Source: Teichococcus aerophilus
GTDB taxonomy: Bacteria; Pseudomonadota; Alphaproteobacteria; Acetobacterales; Acetobacteraceae
DNA length: 46,632 nt
Direction: 5' to 3'
NCBI RefSeq assembly: GCF_014490485.1
Contig: NZ_JACTVA010000046.1
Location: 1-46,632, forward strand
The position numbers and the translations under genes were made by a program. The notes beneath the pieces were generated by a model that saw nothing but the letters and a program-made list of their open reading frames with translations, did no database searches and was not told the DNA's origin. Below are positions 1 to 8,559 of this stretch, one piece after another (position 1 is the first letter of the stretch; every line of letters begins with the position of its first letter).

Positions 1-30
1 CGCATCCCATCACCACAACCACCACCACAA

Positions 31-57
31 CCGCCTCGGAAACACCTCCGCAGGCGG
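31..57 (-). terminator. Stem-loop downstream of the SDR gene
   Basis: CCGCCT-CGGA at 31-40 pairs with TCCG at 47-50 and AGGCGG at 52-57, with one bulged C and a six-base loop. It lies just past the SDR stop on the minus strand. No T-run follows, so the terminator role is inferred from position. Confidence 0.4.
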
Positions 58-68
58 ATTTCGCGTTT

Positions 69-821
69 CTAACGGCCTCCATCCACCGACAGGACTTGGC
101 CGTTCACAAAACTCGCCATGTCGGACGCCAAGAACAACACCGCCTTGGCAATCTCCTCCACCGTCCCCAGGCGCTGTAGCGCGATGCCCTGTACCAGCTG
201 GCGTTGCTTCTCCGGCCCATAGGCGTCCCACTGGCGTTCGGTCGCGGCATTACTGCGGATGAAGCCGGGTGCGACGCTGTTGACCCGAATGCCATGCGGC
301 CCCAGCTCATGCGCCAACTGCCGCGTCAGTCCCAACAGGGCGTGCTTGGCAGAGCAATAGGCCTGGATACCTGTCAGCGAAGCCTGGAGGGCAGCGCCGG
401 ACGTCGTGGTGACGATCGCTCCGTGGCCGGCATGCTTCATGGCGGGTACAGCAGCACGACACAGGCGGAAGGCAGCGCCCAGATTGATCTCCATGATCCG
501 GTCGAAATCGGCGTCCTCGACCTCTTCCAAAGGCTTCGGGCTCTGCCCGGCGACGCCGCCGGCATTGCACACGAGGATATCGACCGCGCCGCCGGAAGCG
601 GCCTCGACAGAATGAATCCAAGCGCCGCCCGCCTGGCGGTCCGTCAGGTCAACGACCTGCGTGTTGACTCCCATCCGGGCCAACTCATGCAGTGCATCCT
701 CCTGGATGTCGCAGCCATGGACCTGCGCGCCAGCAGCCTGGAACAAGCCACAAATCGCCTTTCCGATGCCGATAGCGGCACCACTGACGGCGACGGTCTT
801 GCCAGTAAAGTCCAGTTTCAT
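69..821 (-). CDS. SDR family NAD(P)-dependent oxidoreductase
   Basis: A 250-aa classical short-chain dehydrogenase/reductase of normal family length. The N-terminal Rossmann dinucleotide-binding glycine motif is SGAAIGIG near residues 13-20. The NAG motif follows in VCNAGG, then the catalytic Ser in TTSGAA and the YxxxK pair in YCSAK, and the C-terminal VNGQVLSVDGG typical of the family. It should oxidise or reduce an alcohol/ketone in the cytoplasm; the substrate cannot be read from sequence. It is transcribed away from the acyltransferase gene at 956 and has no obvious operon partner in the window. The ATG at 821 places the glycine motif at the usual distance from the N terminus. Confidence 0.93.
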   Translation of the reverse strand: MKLDFTGKTVAVSGAAIGIGKAICGLFQAAGAQVHGCDIQEDALHELARMGVNTQVVDLTDRQAGGAWIHSVEAASGGAVDILVCNAGGVAGQSPKPLEEVEDADFDRIMEINLGAAFRLCRAAVPAMKHAGHGAIVTTTSGAALQASLTGIQAYCSAKHALLGLTRQLAHELGPHGIRVNSVAPGFIRSNAATERQWDAYGPEKQRQLVQGIALQRLGTVEEIAKAVLFLASDMASFVNGQVLSVDGGR

Positions 822-955
822 CGTGATGCATCGTCCTCAGCTTCCCACCGCGTAATCAGGGCACAGCCGGGCGATTCGGTCGAGTGGGCGCCGCCGCACT
901 GGCCACCCAGCCCGAAACCCGGCAAAACGCCCCATTCGAGCAGGACCGGGGGTCG

Positions 956-1837
956 ATGAGGCAACTCAAGTGGCGGATTGAGGCGGCGCTGGTGCAGGCC
1001 CTACTCGGCTTCTCGCGCCTGCTGGGTCCGTTGCGCGCCTCCAATCTGGGGGGGCGGGTCAGCCGCTTCCTGGGCCCCTGGATTCCTGTCTCGCGCATCG
1101 CACGCCGGAACCTGGAACTGGCGTTCCCGGAACAGACCCCCGCGTGGCGGGAGCAGGTGCTGAAGGATTGCTGGGACAATCTTGGCCGTACCATGCTGGA
1201 ACTGCCACATATCGCCCAACTGCCGCACAGCGCCGAGGGCCCGGGCTGGGAGGTGGTCGGCGCCGAGCACCTGCCCAGCAGCGGGCGTGCCGTTCTGGTC
1301 TCGGCTCATATGGCCAACTGGGAAGTGCTTCCGCTGGCGGCGGCACGGGCAGGGCTGAACATGGGCGGTTTCTACCGTGCCCCCGACAACCCGCTGGTCG
1401 ATCGCCTGTTGCGGGACATGCGCGCGACCGAGGCCGCGCTGCCGCTGTTTCCCAAAGGCTCCGCTGGGGCGCGCATGGCACTGAAGCATTTGTCGCAGGG
1501 CGGCGCGTTGGGCGTACTCGCGGATCAGAAGCTGAATGAGGGTCTGGAACTGACCTTCTTCGGGCACGGCGCCATGACCACCTCGGCGCCCGCGGAACTC
1601 GCGCTCCGTTTCGACTGCCCGCTCATTCCCGCCCAGGTCATCCGGCTAGGGCCGTGCCGCTTCCGCATCGTGGTCGAGCCGCCGTTGCCTTGGCCCAAGA
1701 CGGGGGACCGGCACCAGGATGCCCGCCTGCTGACGATCGCCGTTAATAGCCGCATCGAGGCCTGGTTGCGGGAACGGCCGGGCCAATGGCTATGGCTGCA
1801 TCGACGCCTGCAGAAGCACTATTACCAGCGGGGCTGA
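956..1837 (+). CDS. LpxL/HtrB-type lysophospholipid (lauroyl) acyltransferase
   Basis: A 293-aa inner-membrane acyltransferase of the lipid A biosynthesis family. The catalytic HX4E box is HMANWE, followed by the GFYRAPDNP block and the LFPKGSAGARMALKHL block that shape the acyl-acceptor pocket. The N-terminal segment (residues about 10-30) is hydrophobic and probably anchors it to the membrane. The family transfers an acyl chain from acyl-ACP to a Kdo2-lipid A precursor or, in some members, to another lysolipid. I chose the ATG at 956 because it has AGGA upstream and gives the usual family length; an in-frame start at 884 would add 24 unconserved residues. The amidohydrolase gene starts 70 bases downstream. 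Confidence 0.9.
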   Translation: MRQLKWRIEAALVQALLGFSRLLGPLRASNLGGRVSRFLGPWIPVSRIARRNLELAFPEQTPAWREQVLKDCWDNLGRTMLELPHIAQLPHSAEGPGWEVVGAEHLPSSGRAVLVSAHMANWEVLPLAAARAGLNMGGFYRAPDNPLVDRLLRDMRATEAALPLFPKGSAGARMALKHLSQGGALGVLADQKLNEGLELTFFGHGAMTTSAPAELALRFDCPLIPAQVIRLGPCRFRIVVEPPLPWPKTGDRHQDARLLTIAVNSRIEAWLRERPGQWLWLHRRLQKHYYQRG

Positions 1838-1906
1838 ACGACCACTGGCTTGACCGGCGGGCCCGGCGTGCGACCCTGTGCGCAAGCACCAAGGAAACGT
1901 CCCCGC

Positions 1907-2779
1907 ATGGCACCCAACCAGCCGCCCGCCTGCCCAGGGCCAGACCCACATCCGGCCGCGCCACGCCGCTTTACCGTGCCGAACGGCGCGGTGGATACGC
2001 ATGCGCATGTCATCGGCCTGCCGCCGCAATGGCCCTGGATCGCGAACCGCGCCTATACGCCGGAGGAAGCGACTGCCGAGGCCTATCTGGCGATGCTCGA
2101 TGCGGTCGGCATGACCTATGGCGTGCTGGTGCAGGTCAGCGTGCACGGCACCGACAACAGCCTGATGGAAAGCGTGCTGCGGGCCAACCCGCAGCGGCTG
2201 CGCGGCGTTGCCGTCACCACCCCGAGCCTGCAGGATGCCGAGTACCGCCGCCTGAAGGAAGCCGGCGTCACTGGCCTGCGCATGAACCTGCTGCAAGGCG
2301 GCGGGCTGGGGCTGGATGGCCTGCAGGACACCGCCGCGCTGTGCAAGGAACAGGGCTGGCACCTGCAATTGCTGCTGGATGCGCGCCAGCTACCGGAACT
2401 CGCCCCCGCCTTGTCCCGCCTGCCAGTGCCGTTGGTGCTGGACCACATGGCGAATTTCCCCGCGGCTGAAGGCCCGCAGCACCCAGGATTCCAGGCCCTG
2501 GTCGGCTTGGTAGGGGACGGCGCCTGGGTGAAGCTCTCCGGCGCCTTCCGGCTGAGCCAGCTGGCGCCGGATTTTGCGGATGTGGTGCCGTTGGCGCGCG
2601 CCCTGCTGGCAGTGGCGCCAGATCGCTGCCTGTGGGGCTCGGACTGGCCGCATGTCACCCACTGGGGGACCATGCCGAAGGTGGGCGACCTGTTGGATCT
2701 GGTGGCGGATTGGGCGCCTGATGAAGCCACCCGTCACCGGGTGCTGGTGGAAAACCCGGCGCGCCTCTACGGCTTCTGA
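1907..2779 (+). CDS. Amidohydrolase family protein (LigI/PDC-hydrolase-like)
   Basis: A 290-aa metal-dependent hydrolase of the amidohydrolase-2 TIM-barrel type. Residues that fit the family are the HxH near the N terminus (DTHAHV), LDHMANFP in the middle, and the late active-site Asp in WGSDWPH. The best-known relatives hydrolyse 2-pyrone-4,6-dicarboxylate or related lactones; the substrate here is not determined. The ATG at 1907 is preceded by AAGGAA with ten-base spacing, so I prefer it to a TTG at 1850. It follows the acyltransferase on the same strand and converges on the binding-protein gene across a strong hairpin. Confidence 0.87.
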   Translation: MAPNQPPACPGPDPHPAAPRRFTVPNGAVDTHAHVIGLPPQWPWIANRAYTPEEATAEAYLAMLDAVGMTYGVLVQVSVHGTDNSLMESVLRANPQRLRGVAVTTPSLQDAEYRRLKEAGVTGLRMNLLQGGGLGLDGLQDTAALCKEQGWHLQLLLDARQLPELAPALSRLPVPLVLDHMANFPAAEGPQHPGFQALVGLVGDGAWVKLSGAFRLSQLAPDFADVVPLARALLAVAPDRCLWGSDWPHVTHWGTMPKVGDLLDLVADWAPDEATRHRVLVENPARLYGF

Positions 2780-2800
2780 GCATCGGACCATCACCGAACA

Positions 2801-2836
2801 CCTGGAGCACGCCCCGCGACCGGCGCGTGCTCCAGG
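2801..2836. terminator. Bidirectional terminator hairpin between convergent genes
   Basis: A perfect 12-bp inverted repeat (CCTGGAGCACGC at 2801-2812 and its complement at 2825-2836) with a 12-base loop. It lies between the stops of the plus-strand amidohydrolase and the minus-strand binding protein. No long T-run follows on either side. Confidence 0.7.
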
Positions 2837-2846
2837 CAGCGCGCCG

Positions 2847-4436
2847 CTACTGCTTTTCGACATTCCAGAACGTCATCACCGAACCCGGCAGCAGCCCGGT
2901 GATGTTGGCGCGCCGTGCATAGGGCTGGTTGAACTGGCCCAGCAGGCGGTAGGGCTGCATCGCCGTCAGCCGCAGGTGCAGGGCTTCCAGCGCCTTCTGG
3001 CGGGCCTCGTCGCCCACCGCCTCGACATAGGCGTTGCGCAGCCGCTCCGCTTCTTCGTCGCACGGCCAGCCGGCCCAGGCGCGGTCGCAGGCCATGTTCG
3101 TGCCGATATTGGTGATCGGCGACTGCATGGTGGCGCCGGATGCGAAGGTGACGAACAGGTTCCAGCCACCCTGGTCCGGCGGGTCCTTCTTCGGCTGGCG
3201 GGTGGTCACAGCGCCCCAGTCCTGGAACTGCAGGTCGATGTTCATGCCGCCCTCCCGCAGCGCGGCGGCGGCGACCTCGGCCATGCGGCCGATGGCGGGG
3301 ATGTCGTTGGTGGTCATCAGCACCACCCGCTCGCCCCGGTAGCCGGACTCGGCCAGCAGTCGCCGGGCGGTCTCCACATTCGGCTGGGCATAGGCGTCCG
3401 AGCCCACCGCCGTACCGTTCGGGCTGCCGCAGACGAAGTAGGAGCCGCAGGCGGTCCACCATTGCTCGTCGCCCACGCCGGCGGTCAGCGCATCCGGCTG
3501 GTTCACCAGATACGCCATGGCCAGCCGGGCGCGCGGGTCATTGAAGGGCGGGAACAGGTGGTTGGGCCGCAGCATGGCCTGGTTGGTGGTGTACTTCTCC
3601 ACCTGGATGCCGCGTGCCCGCTGTAGCACCGGGATCAGGTCCTGCGCCGGCTGCTCCCAGATATCGATCTCGCCGGTCTGCAACGCGGCGGCGGCGGTCG
3701 CCGGGTCCGGCATGATGTGCCACTCGACGCGGTCCAGCTTCACGACGCGGCCGCCGGCCATGCCGTTGGCAGGCTCGTTGCGCGGCACGTAATCGGCATT
3801 GCGGTCGTAGACCACCAGCGCGCCGGGCCGCCACGCGTCCCGGTTGAAGCGGAACGGGCCGCTGCCGATCGTGTTGGTGACGGGCGTGGTCGGCTCCGTC
3901 CGGGCATCGCTCTCCCGCATGATGGCGGGGATCTGCCCCACGGCCGAGCCCAACGAGAACGGCACGGCGCCGTGCGGCCGCTTCAGCTTCAACACGAAGC
4001 TCCGGTCATCCACGACGTCGAGCGACGCGGTGTATTCCCGTAGCTTGCTCCCCACCGTGTCCCGCGCCATCCAGCGGCTCAGGGAGGCGACGACATCGCG
4101 CGACGTCACCGGCTGCCCGTCATGGAAGCGCAGCCCCTCCCGCAGCCGGAAGGTCCAGGTCAGGTTGTCGGGAGAGGCCTCGAACCGGTCCACCATCTGC
4201 GGCTGCGGGTTCAGCTGCGCGTCCCAGGAGAACAGCGTCTCGTAAATCATCGTTCCGTGCATGCGGGTGACGAGGATGGAGGCCACCACCGGGTCCAGCG
4301 TCCGCAAATCGGCATGCGGGGCCACGCGCAGCACGCGGTTGGCGGCGGGCTGCTGGGCTTGGGCCTGTGGCAGCGCGGCGCCGCCCAGGGCGGTGGCCGC
4401 CAGCAGCATCAGCCGCACGTACCCGGTTGGTGTCAT
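2847..4436 (-). CDS. ABC transporter substrate-binding protein, family 5 (peptide type)
   Basis: A 529-aa periplasmic solute-binding protein of the DppA/OppA family. A signal peptide is visible in residues 1-27 (hydrophobic core LMLLAATALGGAAL, then AQAQ). The mature part starts with the usual block reading LDPVVASILVTRMHGTMIYE, then LTWTFRLREGLRFHDGQPVT, the hallmark of the family. It should bind a peptide or similar ligand for an ABC importer, but no permease or ATPase gene is in the window. The ATG overlaps the stop of the upstream hydrolase, with an AGGA motif about ten bases before it; a GTG one codon earlier is equally possible. Coupling to a D-aminopeptidase-like gene suggests a peptide ligand. 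Confidence 0.93.
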   Translation of the reverse strand: MTPTGYVRLMLLAATALGGAALPQAQAQQPAANRVLRVAPHADLRTLDPVVASILVTRMHGTMIYETLFSWDAQLNPQPQMVDRFEASPDNLTWTFRLREGLRFHDGQPVTSRDVVASLSRWMARDTVGSKLREYTASLDVVDDRSFVLKLKRPHGAVPFSLGSAVGQIPAIMRESDARTEPTTPVTNTIGSGPFRFNRDAWRPGALVVYDRNADYVPRNEPANGMAGGRVVKLDRVEWHIMPDPATAAAALQTGEIDIWEQPAQDLIPVLQRARGIQVEKYTTNQAMLRPNHLFPPFNDPRARLAMAYLVNQPDALTAGVGDEQWWTACGSYFVCGSPNGTAVGSDAYAQPNVETARRLLAESGYRGERVVLMTTNDIPAIGRMAEVAAAALREGGMNIDLQFQDWGAVTTRQPKKDPPDQGGWNLFVTFASGATMQSPITNIGTNMACDRAWAGWPCDEEAERLRNAYVEAVGDEARQKALEALHLRLTAMQPYRLLGQFNQPYARRANITGLLPGSVMTFWNVEKQ

Positions 4437-5974
4437 CACGTTGGATTCCTGTCCTGCTTCTCGTCGTCCCGTTCGAATTGCAGCACCCGGGCGCGATGGC
4501 TGGCAACCCGCAACGTTCCAGCTTCGGTCAGGATCAGGCAGGGGCGGTGCCGCCAGGGGCCATGCGGCAGGTCCGCCAGGGCACGGCCGCCGGGCAGGGC
4601 GGTCAGCCGCGTCTCCGCCCCCAAGCCGCCGGCCCAGGGCCAGGTCGCGGTACCGTCGGCGCGGATGGTCAGCACGGCACCGAATAGCGGTTCCCGCCAG
4701 CGCCCCACCAGCCCGGGGTCCAGCGTCTGCGCCGGTGGCACCGGGTGCAGGATGCGGGCGGCACCACCGATGCGCGCATGCAGGCTGCCATCCGCCGCCG
4801 GTTGCAGGCTGGCATCCAGATAGGCCGGCAGGGTACGCGCGCCGCCACCTTGTGCCGCGACCAGCCTCTCGAACCCACCCATGAAGGACATTGCGTCGGC
4901 CGTCAGTTCAGCCCAGAACGGCCCCTCGCTGGTGGCGAACAGGCCGGTTGGCAGGCCCTGTGCCGGGGCCGGCAGCGGTTGGCCGACCAGCTCCGCCAGC
5001 ACGCGCAGCGCCGGCCACAGCGCGTCCTCCTCCCGGTTGGTCAGCACGACCACGCCGACGCCGAGTTCCGGCGCCATCAGCATGTGGTTGCGGTAGCCGG
5101 GCAGGGAGCCGCCATGGCCCACCACCGGCATCGTGCCCAGCATGCTGTGCACCAGCCCCAGGCTGTAGGCGCTGGGCGAGCCGTCGGCGAAGCTGCGCGG
5201 GGCTGCCAGCTGTTCCAGCACACCCTCCAGCGGCCCACGCCCAGCCAGCAGCGCCGCAGCCCAGCGCGCCAGGGTCAACGCACTGCCCGCCAGCCCTCCG
5301 GAGGCGGAAAAATGCATGCCGTAGCGACCGCGCCGCCATGCCGCGCCATCGTGCCAGTAGCCGGTGGCAAGGCCGGGCACTGGCTCGGCCTCATCGGCGG
5401 GGAAGTGGATGCGCAGGTCCAGCGGCCGCAGCAGGCGGCGGGCAAGGGCTTCGGCATACGGGACGCCACGCTGCGCCTGCACCACCGACTGCGCCAGGCG
5501 CCAGCCGGTGTTGGAATAGGCCATCTCGGTCCCGGGCTCGGCATTCACCCCCGGCAGGCGGCGCAGCACCGACTCCACGTCCGTGGCAGAGAGGCTGGCG
5601 GTATAGGGCGCGCCCTGGTGCCAGAGGACCTCCATCATGTCCGGCAGCGCGCCGGTCATATCCAGCGCCCGCACCAGCGGTACGGCGCCGATGGCGGCCG
5701 GTAGCTCCGGCAGCAGGGTGCCGAGCGGCGCTTCCAGCGGAATCCCTTCCAGCAGCAGCGTCGCCGCCATGAAGTGCTTGCTGATGGAGGCGTAGCGGTT
5801 GGTCGTCTCCGGCGTGAAGGGCAGCGCGTGCTCGATGCTGGCGAAGCCGCCGGCGAGGCTGGCCTGCGGGCCGCTGGCGTCGAACAGCACGATGGCGCCG
5901 CCCGGCCCCCTGGCTTCCGCCCACGCCCCGGTCAGGGCGGCGGCGAGGGCGGTGGCACGGGTCCAGTCTGGCAT
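4436..5974 (-). CDS. Serine hydrolase, D-aminopeptidase / class C beta-lactamase-like
   Basis: A 512-aa penicillin-recognising serine hydrolase. The three active-site motifs are visible: SxxK as Ser63-Ile-Ser-Lys66, YxN as Tyr153-Ser-Asn155, and HGG at about 286-288. The block FADGSPSAYSLGL before HGG and the long C-terminal beta-rich part (residues 340-512) resemble the D-aminopeptidase Dap of Brucella/Ochrobactrum from memory, more than a beta-lactamase, which would be about 380 aa. The likely role is release of N-terminal D-amino acids or hydrolysis of a related amide. No signal peptide is clear, so it is probably cytoplasmic. It is translationally coupled to the downstream peptide-binding protein. 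Confidence 0.85.
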   Translation of the reverse strand: MPDWTRATALAAALTGAWAEARGPGGAIVLFDASGPQASLAGGFASIEHALPFTPETTNRYASISKHFMAATLLLEGIPLEAPLGTLLPELPAAIGAVPLVRALDMTGALPDMMEVLWHQGAPYTASLSATDVESVLRRLPGVNAEPGTEMAYSNTGWRLAQSVVQAQRGVPYAEALARRLLRPLDLRIHFPADEAEPVPGLATGYWHDGAAWRRGRYGMHFSASGGLAGSALTLARWAAALLAGRGPLEGVLEQLAAPRSFADGSPSAYSLGLVHSMLGTMPVVGHGGSLPGYRNHMLMAPELGVGVVVLTNREEDALWPALRVLAELVGQPLPAPAQGLPTGLFATSEGPFWAELTADAMSFMGGFERLVAAQGGGARTLPAYLDASLQPAADGSLHARIGGAARILHPVPPAQTLDPGLVGRWREPLFGAVLTIRADGTATWPWAGGLGAETRLTALPGGRALADLPHGPWRHRPCLILTEAGTLRVASHRARVLQFERDDEKQDRNPT

Positions 5975-6021
5975 CGGCGCGAGTCCTGCGGCAGGGAGGC
6001 GCCGATTTCACCCCCTCCGGC

Positions 6022-6041
6022 GCCGGGGCGGAAGCCCCGGC
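6022..6041 (-). terminator. Hairpin after the MucR-like gene
   Basis: GCCGGGGC at 6022-6029 pairs perfectly with GCCCCGGC at 6034-6041 around a four-base loop. It lies 15 bases past the stop of the gene ending at 6056 and before the hydrolase start at 5974. No T-run is present. Confidence 0.45.
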
Positions 6042-6055
6042 AACGTAAAACCGCT

Positions 6056-6715
6056 TCAGCCCTTGCGGGGCAGCGCGCGCAACGAGCGATGGACGGTGGT
6101 CAGCAGATCGGTGAGCTGCGCCGCATCCACTTGGTGGCCGGCGACGTAGCCGGTGGTGATGGTCTTCATCGCCGCCAATACATCCGCCTGCGCCTCCGGC
6201 GACGCTGGGACAGGCGCTTCGACCGCGGCCTCGACCCTGGCCTTGCCGCGCGGGCCACGCTTGCCGGCCTGCGGCTCCGGCAGGGACAGGGTGGCCTGCC
6301 TCAGGGGCTTGGCGGGCTCGGCAGCCTTGACGATGTCTTCATCGGCATCGGCATCGGCATCGGCATCGGCATCGGCATCGGGCGCTGCCGGCTGTTCGGC
6401 CTCGGTCTCGGCTTCTGAAACCTGCTCGGCTTCCGGGGCTGCTTCGATCGCCGGTTCAGGCGTTGGCTCGGTCGGCAGGACGGGTGGTGGGGGCGTGGGG
6501 GCGGGGGTAGCTGGCATCGGCGCGTTGGCGATCAGCGCCAGCAAGGTGCCGGCTGTCTCATAGAAGCCGTCATGTCGCATGATGAGGAAAGCCTGGCCCT
6601 TCACCTGAAAGACGCGACGCTGCATCGAATACTGCCGCACCTGTCCCTCGCTCGCGGGGACGAAGCGGCATCCCTGGGCCTCGGCAGTGGCCACTTGGGC
6701 TTCGGTCAATTGCAA
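6056..6715 (-). CDS. Uncharacterised protein with MucR-like C-terminal segment
   Basis: 219 aa, not a known family as a whole. Residues 1-65 form a compact domain of unknown function. Residues 66-165 are a low-complexity Pro/Ala/Glu linker with a (Asp-Ala)n run at about 112-126 encoded by a six-base tandem repeat. Residues 175-219 ([16 protein letters not shown], then LLTTVHRSL) resemble the N-terminal oligomerisation part of MucR/Ros regulators, where a similar YVxxxxVxxxxLxxLIxxVHxxL pattern occurs. The Cys2His2 zinc finger that normally follows is absent. The start is a TTG with GAAAG eight bases upstream; another TTG two codons later is possible. The family link is my inference. Confidence 0.7.
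   Translation of the reverse strand: MQLTEAQVATAEAQGCRFVPASEGQVRQYSMQRRVFQVKGQAFLIMRHDGFYETAGTLLALIANAPMPATPAPTPPPPVLPTEPTPEPAIEAAPEAEQVSEAETEAEQPAAPDADADADADADADEDIVKAAEPAKPLRQATLSLPEPQAGKRGPRGKARVEAAVEAPVPASPEAQADVLAAMKTITTGYVAGHQVDAAQLTDLLTTVHRSLRALPRKG
6340..6381 (-). repeat. Hexanucleotide tandem repeat, 7 copies of CATCGG
   Basis: Seven perfect six-base copies inside the MucR-like gene. On the coding strand they read as GAT GCC and give alternating Asp-Ala. Copy-number change would stay in frame and only alter linker length. Confidence 0.95.
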
Positions 6716-6789
6716 ATTCGGAACTTTCAGTGATGGCAGAAGCCAGGGGGTGTTCTAACGCCTCGCCGTGTCGCTCGGTAGCGCCATCC

Positions 6790-7719
6790 TCAGGAAAGCG
6801 CCGAGTCCCAGGCGAAAGGCTCGCTGACGCACTGCGCCAGATGTTCGATCAAAGCCCGAAGTTTCAAGGGAAGGAACGGCGTCTCCGGATAGACCACGTG
6901 GATGGTATCCGGCACCGGCACCCAGCCGGGAATCCGGATCTGCACCAACTCCCCGGCCGCGACGGCGGGGCCGACCATGAAGCTGGGCAGGACCGTCAGC
7001 CCCAGCCCGGCCCGAGCGCCATCCAGCAGCGCCTCGCCATTGTTGGCGATCATCCGCCCACGCAGCGCGACGGAGCGGTGCGGCCCGCCCGGATCGCCCT
7101 CCGGCGCGAACCGCCAGACATGGCCGGAGGGCGCATTGGCGTAACCCAGGCACTCATGGGCGGTCAGCGCATCCAGCGTCTCCGGCATCCCCGCGCGCTC
7201 GGCATAGTCGCGGGAACAGCAGAGCGCCCGCCGGCTGGTGCCGAGCCGCCGCGCCCGCAGCGAGGAATCCGCCAGCCGGCCGATCCGCAAGGCAAGGTCG
7301 TAGCTGCTGCCTTGCAAGTTCACATGGCGGTCGTCGAAATCCAGGTGGATCTCGATGCTCTCGTAACGCTTCATGAAGTCGGCGATGGCGGGGCCGAGGT
7401 AGCGGGTGCCGAAGCTCATCGGCGCCGCCATGCGGATCAGCCCGCGCAGCGCGCCGGACTGCGCCGAGACATCCTCCGCCAGGCTGTCCAGCTGCGCCAG
7501 CACGGCGCGGGCGCGGGCGTAGAGCAGCGTGCCGGTCTCGGTCGGCGTTACGCTGCGCGGCGCCCGGTGCAGCAGCTTGGCGCCCAGCTGCGCCTCCAGC
7601 CCCGCCATTCGCTTGCTGACGACAGACTTCGCCAGCCCCAGCCGCAAGGCCGCCGCTGTCAGGGTGCCGCTATCCACCACCTGGACGAAGGTGGCCAGGT
7701 CGTCCGCACTAGGTCGCAT
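6790..7719 (-). CDS. LysR family transcriptional regulator
   Basis: A 309-aa LysR-type regulator. The N-terminal winged helix-turn-helix is at about residues 5-64 ([26 protein letters not shown], then [15 protein letters not shown]), followed by a periplasmic-binding-protein-like effector domain from about 90 to 295. It is divergent from wrbA with 99 bases between the starts, the usual layout for a LysR protein controlling its neighbour. A 13-bp palindrome lies 15 bases from its start codon. The effector is unknown; the neighbouring genes suggest a quinone or an aromatic electrophile. Confidence 0.93.
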   Translation of the reverse strand: MRPSADDLATFVQVVDSGTLTAAALRLGLAKSVVSKRMAGLEAQLGAKLLHRAPRSVTPTETGTLLYARARAVLAQLDSLAEDVSAQSGALRGLIRMAAPMSFGTRYLGPAIADFMKRYESIEIHLDFDDRHVNLQGSSYDLALRIGRLADSSLRARRLGTSRRALCCSRDYAERAGMPETLDALTAHECLGYANAPSGHVWRFAPEGDPGGPHRSVALRGRMIANNGEALLDGARAGLGLTVLPSFMVGPAVAAGELVQIRIPGWVPVPDTIHVVYPETPFLPLKLRALIEHLAQCVSEPFAWDSALS

Positions 7720-7733
7720 CGTTCTCGATTAGC

Positions 7734-7746
7734 GAACGCAGCGTTC
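7734..7746. promoter_or_regulatory. Candidate LysR operator in the divergent promoter
   Basis: GAACGC-A-GCGTTC is a perfect 13-bp palindrome. It sits between the LysR start (7719) and wrbA start (7819). A GTTC at 7721-7724 also faces the GAAC at 7734-7737. The site is seen directly; binding by the neighbouring regulator is inferred. Confidence 0.5.
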
Positions 7747-7818
7747 CCCGGCAAGGCATTGCGGATATCCGGCAAGAACGCAATTTGTGGCTCACCGAAA
7801 CCGGCGCAGGAGCACGCG

Positions 7819-8430
7819 ATGACCAAGGTTCTGATCCTCTACTATTCCAGCTACGGCCACATCGAGACGATGGCAGGCGCGGTGGCCGAAGGCGCTCGCG
7901 CCGTGCCCGGCACCGAAGTGACCATCAAGCGGGTGCCGGAACTGGTGCCGGAGGAGGTCGCCAAGGGCGCCCACTTCAAGCTGGATCAGGCCGCCCCCGT
8001 CGCCACCATCAACGAGCTGGCCGACTACGACGCCATCATCATCGGCACGCCGACGCGCTTTGGCCGCATGGCGTCCCAGATGGCCAACTTCCTCGACCAG
8101 GCCGGTGGGCTTTGGTTCCAGGACAAGCTGGTGGGCAAGGTCGGCTCGGTCTTCGCCTCCACCGCCAGCCAGCATGGCGGGCAGGAGACGACGCTGACCT
8201 CGACCATCGTCAACCTGCTGCATTTCGGCATGACCGTCGTTGGGCTGCCCTACACCGAGAAGCGCATGCTGGATGTCGCGACGGTGGCCGGCGGCACGCC
8301 CTACGGCGCCACGACGATCGCGGCCGGCGACGGCTCCCGCCAGCCGAGCGAAGCGGAGCTGGAGATGGCGAAGAGCCAGGGCCGCCACGTGGCGGAAGTG
8401 ACCGGCGCGCTGGTGCGCGGCCGCGCCTGA
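7819..8430 (+). CDS. wrbA: NAD(P)H:quinone oxidoreductase WrbA
   Basis: A 203-aa flavodoxin-fold protein. The FMN phosphate-binding loop is [14 protein letters not shown] near the N terminus. The [19 protein letters not shown] and [14 protein letters not shown] blocks are the WrbA signatures for FMN binding and the quinone site. The enzyme reduces quinones by two electrons to hydroquinones in the cytoplasm, avoiding semiquinone radicals. The ATG at 7819 has AGGAGC eleven bases before it (7808-7813). It is followed 129 bases later by a ring-cleaving dioxygenase, a plausible next step acting on hydroquinones, and is probably controlled by the divergent LysR regulator. Confidence 0.95.
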   Translation: MTKVLILYYSSYGHIETMAGAVAEGARAVPGTEVTIKRVPELVPEEVAKGAHFKLDQAAPVATINELADYDAIIIGTPTRFGRMASQMANFLDQAGGLWFQDKLVGKVGSVFASTASQHGGQETTLTSTIVNLLHFGMTVVGLPYTEKRMLDVATVAGGTPYGATTIAAGDGSRQPSEAELEMAKSQGRHVAEVTGALVRGRA

Positions 8431-8477
8431 CGCGCGGCACGTGACGCGCAGGACTGAACACAGGGCTGGAGCATCTT

Positions 8478-8497
8478 CGCCGCGGAGCCCCGCGGCG
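8478..8497 (+). terminator. GC-rich hairpin between wrbA and the dioxygenase gene
   Basis: CGCCGCGG at 8478-8485 and CCGCGGCG at 8490-8497 form a perfect 8-bp stem with a four-base loop. Outer GAGC (8469-8472) and GCTC (8503-8506) could extend it. No T-run follows; it may attenuate or stabilise the message. Confidence 0.4.
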
Positions 8498-8559
8498 GAC
8501 AGGCTCTAGCAACACCGGCACGGGGGTAGATCCCCAGGCGGCCGGCAGGAGGATTACCA

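Noticed and set aside
8469-8506. Possible copy of the same dispersed palindrome as 2801-2836
   Set aside because: Both contain GGAGC, but the stems and loops otherwise differ; with two weakly similar sites a repeat family cannot be claimed.
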